Part shown: positions 59,262 to 64,000 of the stretch, piece by piece | Position numbering within the stretch: the stretch's first letter is position 1 | How the letters are laid out: every line of letters starts with the position of its first letter | Assembly (NCBI RefSeq): GCF_025359345.1 | Contig: NZ_JANYGQ010000038.1 | Span: forward strand, 1-64,000 | Origin: Mucilaginibacter sp. | GTDB lineage: Bacteria; Bacteroidota; Bacteroidia; Sphingobacteriales; Sphingobacteriaceae | Length of the DNA stretch: 64,000 bases | Direction: 5' to 3' | Program-made: the position numbers and the translations under genes | The notes under the pieces: model-generated | What the model was told of the DNA's origin: nothing | The model's database searches: none | Seen by the model: only the letters and a program-made list of their open reading frames with translations

Positions 59262-61822
59262 CGTATCAGTGTAATCGTTCCTTTTTTTGTTAGTTGTTTG
59301 CCGTCTATCATCGTGGCATGCACATAATAGAGGTATGCCCCTGCAGGTTCTTTGCGTCCTTTGTAGGTTCCGTCCCATCCATTTTTCAAATTCGTTGAGG
59401 TAAAGACTAATTCGCCCCATTGATCATAAATAGAAAAGATCATGCTCTGAATACCTTCGCTATGCACGTGCGCGATATCATTTTCTCCGCCCCGATCGGG
59501 CGTAAAAGCATTTGGCACATAAATTAGTTTGCTATTCGGGACGGCGGCGGTAACAGCTGCCGAAGCGGCGCTTAACTGACAAGGCTGATTGCCAGTTGCT
59601 TGTACAATCATGGTAATGCTGTTGCCTGGTTGCAGCCCTGAAATGGTCGTTGTTAATCCATTTGCCCCGGAGCTGGGGGCTGAAAAAGTTTTACCACTGT
59701 CAATACTGACCTGGTAGCCCGTTGCACCGGGAACGGCTGTCCATTCAAATGTTATGCTTGTGGCGGTTACGGGGCCAACAATTACCACCGGCGCGGCAAA
59801 AGGCTGTAAAATCGCGACGGTTACAGCCGTGCGCACTGAATTACATCCGCCATTATCGGCTTCCGCAAAATACGTATTGCTGGTGCTTAATGCCGGTGTG
59901 GTAAAACTTAGGCCCGTTAATAATAAAGTCCCCCCCGCGGCGGCGTCATACCATTTATAGGTTAAACCGGGCTGAGGCGATGTGACAGCAAGGGTTATTG
60001 TTGCCCCCGCACAAATAGTATCCCCTGCCACCTGTGGCGCAGTAGGAGGGGGGCCGACATACACGGCCACCACGTTGCTGGTTAAGGACAGCGAACAGTT
60101 TGAAACAATGCGCCGGTAAAAAGTACTTGCGTTAAGTACCGGCGGCGTATAGCTTATCGAGTTGGCTCCCGGTATGTCGCTGTAATTTAAACTGTCGGCC
60201 GAATTTTGCCATTGATAAGTAAAAACGCCGGCACCGCCTGTAGGCGTGCTGCCCGTTATTGTTGCCGGTGTACCGCTTCCGCAAAAGCTGGTTACCCGTG
60301 GTGCGGTAATTACATTATTGGCAATAGCGGTAGACGCATACTGGGCGATGAAACCATCTGAACCGCTGGCAGCAGTCAGGCTTTGTGGCGAACAGCCGCT
60401 GGGGTCGAAATTGACGGCAGAACAAAAGGCCCCGCCAATGTTTACATTGTTATCTGAATCTACCGCTATGGCCTGGCTATATGATTGGCAACCGGTGCTT
60501 CCGCCGCTAAAAGCGTAAACATAATTACCGTTTGGGTCATACTCGGCTAAGTAAAAATCCAGTGGCCCGTGGGACGAAACGTTTTTGGCGTTGCTTGCAT
60601 TGGTATTAAAGTTGACAGTGCCTTTAAAATACCCCGACAAATAAATATTATTATTTTTATCGAAGGCGAACTTACTGCCGTAGTCGATATAATCGGTCCC
60701 CCCTATTGATTTGGCAAATTGCAATACGCCTGCAGGCGAATATTTTGCGATACAAATATTATCATCAATGCCATTAGCTTTCAGTGTATCCGTACCAAAG
60801 ACGATCAGATTATAGAAGGGGGCGTTGAAATAAATGTTGTTTTGCTGGTCAACCCCGATCGACGTGCTTCCGACATTAATGGCTGATACCTGGTTTATAC
60901 CGTTAACCCAAATCAGGACACCGGACGGTGTATACTTGGCCACGAATTCCGCATTGGCATTATCAGGAACTAAACTATGTGAGACGCCTAATGGATTAAA
61001 ATTAACTTCATCGGTGAAATCACCGGTTATAATAATGTTATCCAGCTTATCCACCTTGCCATCAAGAATAAGGGTCACTCCGTTCCGGGCAGTAAGACTT
61101 ATATCCCACAGCACGTTCCCGCCGGGGCCATATTTTACGATCAAGCTGCTATAACCAACCGGTGACGGAGTATAAGTCGAATCGCCTATGGTAACTGGCG
61201 AGTTGAAAAAAGATGTCGCAATGACATTGCCCTGGCTATCTGAAGCAGCCCTTGCAAACCTTTCCACACCTGATTGCGCCCATAAAAATTCACCGTTGTT
61301 CCCCAGGTGAATAAGGAACCCGAATGAAGTCTGCGGGTCTTCAGAGGGTTTGGTGAGCATATAAACGCCGGGTCCCGGATCAGCATCTAATGTTGCAGAA
61401 TAAGAACTACCCGTAATCGAAATATTTCCATTCTTGTCTATTGCAATGCTATTGGGTTGGTCTACACCCGAGCCCCCAATGGATTTCACCCACACCAATG
61501 TCCCATCCTGTTTATATTTGGCGATGAAAGTATCGTATTGGCCAACAGAAGTTAAATTTTTAACACCGGCGGAAGGGTCGAAATCATATGTCCCCTGGAA
61601 CCAGCCGGTAACGTAAACATTATTTTGTTTGTCTACAGTCAAATCAGTCACCACGCAGTATACGGATGCACCCCGCAAATCATTTACCCAATTGGGTTTG
61701 AATGATTGTGCGTTGCAATAACAATGGGCCAGGATAAAAAGAGCGGGCAATAATAAGTAACGCAGGCTATATTTAATATTAGCCTTACTGCATGCATTAT
61801 TAAAGTTGCTTTTGTTGTTCAA
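59258..61822 (-). CDS. Secreted beta-propeller protein with Ig, Fn3 and CHU_C domains
   Basis: An 854-residue protein with an N-terminal signal peptide ending YCNAQ. Residues about 45 to 480 carry seven-odd SBBP-type repeats (VDKQNNVYVTGWFQGTYDFD, and repeated blocks with a FIAKY.. and VWV/LWA ending). An Ig-like region follows (about 500 to 650: CGSGTPATITGSTPTGGAGV; PGLTYKWYDAAAGGTLL). Then come an Fn3-like domain (about 665 to 750, ITFEWTAVPGATGYQVSIDS) and a C-terminal CHU_C domain with VPNAFTPDRGGENDIAHV and ending KGTITLIR. The CHU_C tail marks type IX secretion. The gene is coupled to PorP/SprF downstream by a 4-base overlap. Confidence 0.9.
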   Translation of the reverse strand: MNNKSNFNNACSKANIKYSLRYLLLPALFILAHCYCNAQSFKPNWVNDLRGASVYCVVTDLTVDKQNNVYVTGWFQGTYDFDPSAGVKNLTSVGQYDTFIAKYKQDGTLVWVKSIGGSGVDQPNSIAIDKNGNISITGSSYSATLDADPGPGVYMLTKPSEDPQTSFGFLIHLGNNGEFLWAQSGVERFARAASDSQGNVIATSFFNSPVTIGDSTYTPSPVGYSSLIVKYGPGGNVLWDISLTARNGVTLILDGKVDKLDNIIITGDFTDEVNFNPLGVSHSLVPDNANAEFVAKYTPSGVLIWVNGINQVSAINVGSTSIGVDQQNNIYFNAPFYNLIVFGTDTLKANGIDDNICIAKYSPAGVLQFAKSIGGTDYIDYGSKFAFDKNNNIYLSGYFKGTVNFNTNASNAKNVSSHGPLDFYLAEYDPNGNYVYAFSGGSTGCQSYSQAIAVDSDNNVNIGGAFCSAVNFDPSGCSPQSLTAASGSDGFIAQYASTAIANNVITAPRVTSFCGSGTPATITGSTPTGGAGVFTYQWQNSADSLNYSDIPGANSISYTPPVLNASTFYRRIVSNCSLSLTSNVVAVYVGPPPTAPQVAGDTICAGATITLAVTSPQPGLTYKWYDAAAGGTLLLTGLSFTTPALSTSNTYFAEADNGGCNSVRTAVTVAILQPFAAPVVIVGPVTATSITFEWTAVPGATGYQVSIDSGKTFSAPSSGANGLTTTISGLQPGNSITMIVQATGNQPCQLSAASAAVTAAVPNSKLIYVPNAFTPDRGGENDIAHVHSEGIQSMIFSIYDQWGELVFTSTNLKNGWDGTYKGRKEPAGAYLYYVHATMIDGKQLTKKGTITLIR

Positions 61823-61840
61823 GTAATTTACAAAGAAGAA

Positions 61841-61873
61841 ACGGATTAAATATAAGGTTTATATTTAATCCGT
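61841..61873. terminator. 15-bp perfect palindromic hairpin between two secretion genes
   Basis: ACGGATTAAATATAA (61841-61855) pairs perfectly with TTATATTTAATCCGT (61859-61873), loop GGT. It lies between the upstream partial gene (stop at 61964) and the start of the CHU_C-tailed protein at 61822, both on the minus strand. On that strand TTTCTTCTTTG follows, so it can be a weak terminator or a regulatory site. The rest of the 141-base gap shows nothing more. Confidence 0.6.
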
Positions 61874-61963
61874 AAAGTTAAAAGTCTGTCCCGGCGCGGC
61901 GACCTGGCCATCACAGGCCTGCAAAATAAGCGGCAGGACATGGCGGGGCCAAACTGCGCATAT

Positions 61964-64000
61964 CTAAAGTTTCACAAATTTACCTTCTGCCACCAGGCCT
62001 TTGGTTTTGTTATCGACTATCCGTACCATATAAGTTCCCGGCAGTAATTCACTCACGTTCCCCTGCCAGGTTGTTTGTGATAAGGTAAACTGTTTTAACA
62101 TGGCGCCCATCGCGTTGCTAAAGCTTACTTTATAAACCGCCTGTTCACTAGTTGCGGGTTTTATAGCCAGGCTAATTTCGCCTTTTACCGGGTTAGGGTA
62201 AATAATGAGCTTTGCCCCATTTGTCTGATCAGAAAGGTTATCGTACTTTACCAATACACTTTTTGAATAACCTGTTACATTGTTCAAGTCTGCTTGTTTC
62301 AACCTGTATAAATTCTGCCCGATAACCGGAGTATTATCGACGAAGTCGTATTCGCCTTGCCCGCTTGAGTTTAATGATCCAAGCGCGGCAAACGTTTGCC
62401 CGCCGTCGGTGCTCCGTTCCACGGTGAAATATGTATCGTTTTCTTCATTCACCGTTTTCCAGGCGACCCGCACCTGCCGTACGGCCTGCGAAATCTTATT
62501 TGCTGTAAAATCAAGCAAGCGGTATGCATTTGACGGGTTTTGTTTGATCACCAAGCTAAAACGTTTGCTCCCAAAGCTTGCTGAATCTGCTTTATTGATT
62601 ACAAAATCACGGGTTGCTGCGGTCCGCAGGTTCACCGAATCCTTTTTATAAGTATCCAAAAGCCACACATCATATAATTTTGGCAATCCAACAACTTCTT
62701 TTAAATTAAAATGATAAGCGCCGCTATTTGCCGCATCTACATTCAATCCAATGATCCGTCGTTCGTTGACGGGTAGGGGTTGCATGTTAATGCCCAACGG
62801 CACATTGTCACTGGATGAACTGGAAAGGCTAACAGTGTTATAGCCCCGCATATATAGCCCGTCCTGCGCCGGCTCAAAACCAACTTTCCTGGAATCATCA
62901 AACCAAATCAAAATATCTTCATGATGCTGGGTATCCGCATTCATTTCCAGGCGTAAATATTGCCTGTTTACATTAGCCGCAGGAAAGGCATCCATCGGTA
63001 CGCCAAAACCGGATGCAATGGTAACCTGCTGGGAGGGTATTTTCGCATTTTCATTAAATGTTACGGAGGCGGAGCCGCTTGATGCCGTAACAAAAAAACC
63101 TGCCCCGCTCTGGATGTATTGGCCCGCAGTATTTGTGCCTATACCCAGTGCGGTATTCCAGTTTCCGTAGCTGCTGCTGATAGCATCGTTTTCGATTACA
63201 GTAGTACTTGTATTAGGTGCATAAATACCGCTAGTGCTTACGGAAGTACTATAGGTACTTAGATCTATTGTACATGCATAGGGGTTTCCGACGAAATGTT
63301 CACCCCTGATTGTGGAATTGCCGGTGATGACGCTGTAACTTAAGCTCGTTGTTGCCGGGCTGAACCAATCTTTCACGGTAATCGGTCCGCGGTTTAAAGT
63401 ACCTGTTGCAACAAAAGTTGCCGGTTCTGGCTTCGTCCCGCTTACAAACGGGCTTCCATCCAGGATCGCCGTATTCGGTTTTTGCCCCCGGAAAAAACAC
63501 AGGTAGCTTATGCCAACAGGGATATTGACAATGGCCCCGGTAGGATCCATCGTGTACTGTGGCGGCGCAGTAATATTAGCGATCCCCTGCCAGTTACCGC
63601 AGGTGAAAGTGGAATTGCAGACTGGGACGTCCTCCCTGAACAGGTACAATGTCGGATTACCGGTCACATCAAATCCGCCACCGGCGCCACCGGTGGTGTA
63701 GGTTCCGTTGGGGTTGGCATTCACATAATTAATGCTGTAAACATTACCGTTTGTAGTAACATTAGTAAATACGGGTGAGGTTAGGTCCCGGTAGCCCCTG
63801 AAACCGACTCCTCCGGAAATAAACCGCTCTACCGACACCGGCCCGTTGATGCCGGAAGTTGCGGGGATCGCGGCGATTGAGGCAGATCCATTGGCATCGG
63901 AACCGAGCGTAAACGTCCCTCCGCTGGTATTCGTAATGAAACTGGTGGCATTCAAGGTAATGGTTAAATTAGAACGTGCGGCAAATGATTGCGAAGCGGC
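61964..64000 (-). CDS. Secreted protein with type IX Por-secretion tail, 5' end outside window
   Basis: The frame runs from the right edge of the window to a stop at 61964. A TTG at 63955 is an in-frame codon, not a credible start; the frame is open through 64000. About 678 residues are visible. The early part is repetitive and Ser/Thr/Gly-rich (NATSFITNTSGGTFTLG). The later part carries an Fn3-like stretch (VRVAWKTVNEENDTYFTVER) and ends with a type A sorting domain, IIYPNPVKGEISLAIKP and PGTYMVRIVDN, as cut off during type IX export. It is the third secreted protein of this end of the window and runs in the same direction as the CHU_C protein and PorP/SprF. Confidence 0.88.
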   Translation of the reverse strand, partial: AASQSFAARSNLTITLNATSFITNTSGGTFTLGSDANGSASIAAIPATSGINGPVSVERFISGGVGFRGYRDLTSPVFTNVTTNGNVYSINYVNANPNGTYTTGGAGGGFDVTGNPTLYLFREDVPVCNSTFTCGNWQGIANITAPPQYTMDPTGAIVNIPVGISYLCFFRGQKPNTAILDGSPFVSGTKPEPATFVATGTLNRGPITVKDWFSPATTSLSYSVITGNSTIRGEHFVGNPYACTIDLSTYSTSVSTSGIYAPNTSTTVIENDAISSSYGNWNTALGIGTNTAGQYIQSGAGFFVTASSGSASVTFNENAKIPSQQVTIASGFGVPMDAFPAANVNRQYLRLEMNADTQHHEDILIWFDDSRKVGFEPAQDGLYMRGYNTVSLSSSSSDNVPLGINMQPLPVNERRIIGLNVDAANSGAYHFNLKEVVGLPKLYDVWLLDTYKKDSVNLRTAATRDFVINKADSASFGSKRFSLVIKQNPSNAYRLLDFTANKISQAVRQVRVAWKTVNEENDTYFTVERSTDGGQTFAALGSLNSSGQGEYDFVDNTPVIGQNLYRLKQADLNNVTGYSKSVLVKYDNLSDQTNGAKLIIYPNPVKGEISLAIKPATSEQAVYKVSFSNAMGAMLKQFTLSQTTWQGNVSELLPGTYMVRIVDNKTKGLVAEGKFVKL

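Overview
The window looks like a chromosomal segment of a Bacteroidota bacterium, most likely Sphingobacteriaceae (Mucilaginibacter/Pedobacter-like). This is an inference from type IX secretion C-terminal signals, a PorP/SprF protein, secreted glycoside hydrolases, Bacteroidota-style mobilisation genes and the scarcity of strong Shine-Dalgarno sites. No rRNA operon or CRISPR array is present.

Layout. (1) 478-20007 is a glycan-degradation locus. It holds a TIM-barrel glycosidase-like protein with a decayed 3' end, several six-hairpin glycosidase-like proteins, a GH110 alpha-galactosidase, a GH38 alpha-mannosidase with a discoidin-like domain, an AraC and a GntR/UTRA regulator, a mannose-6-phosphate-isomerase-like protein and an MFS sugar symporter. 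It has no SusC/SusD pair. The gene set suggests release and uptake of mannose and galactose from host- or plant-type glycans. (2) 20008-21688 is a scar: a truncated M16 peptidase, a 30-codon signal-peptide stub and a tRNA-3'-end-like sequence with direct repeats. (3) 21689-32960 holds a hybrid-propeller histidine kinase, its NarL-type response regulator and a 2439-residue surface protein with a CHU_C sorting domain. (4) 32961-34257 is a second scar: a frameshifted SDR epimerase fragment, an integrase N-terminal fragment and a tRNA-Ser-3'-end-like sequence. (5) 34258-47290 is a stress and ion-homeostasis island: four two-domain universal stress proteins (one split by a frameshift at a run of seven A), two P-type cation ATPases, an AI-2E family membrane protein, a CDP-alcohol phosphatidyltransferase, small membrane proteins and a GH130 enzyme. 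(6) 47421-51955 encodes a small secreted protein and a CusA/CzcA-TolC fusion that is cut off inside its TolC part. (7) 51942-58251 is an accessory insertion. Its left part is a graveyard of gene ends, terminators, a tRNA-like sequence, an XRE fragment and an IS1595-type transposase fragment. Its middle is a tightly overlapping mobilisation operon (HTH protein, repeat protein, MobC, relaxase, and an ORF nested inside the relaxase gene). Its right part holds an XRE regulator, a HEPN-domain protein and small unknowns, closed by a strong terminator. (8) 58263-64000 encodes PorP/SprF, a CHU_C-tailed beta-propeller protein and a partial Por-secretion-tail protein.

The most unusual structures are the two 15-nt-period repeat arrays (53033-53122 and 53741-53890). 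Both contain a GAAC-NN-GTTC-like core and both encode a five-residue period. The second lies within a gene that overlaps its two neighbours. The ORF nested in the relaxase gene (55001-55315) is the other strong candidate. All functional calls rest on motif recognition by eye; no database search was run.
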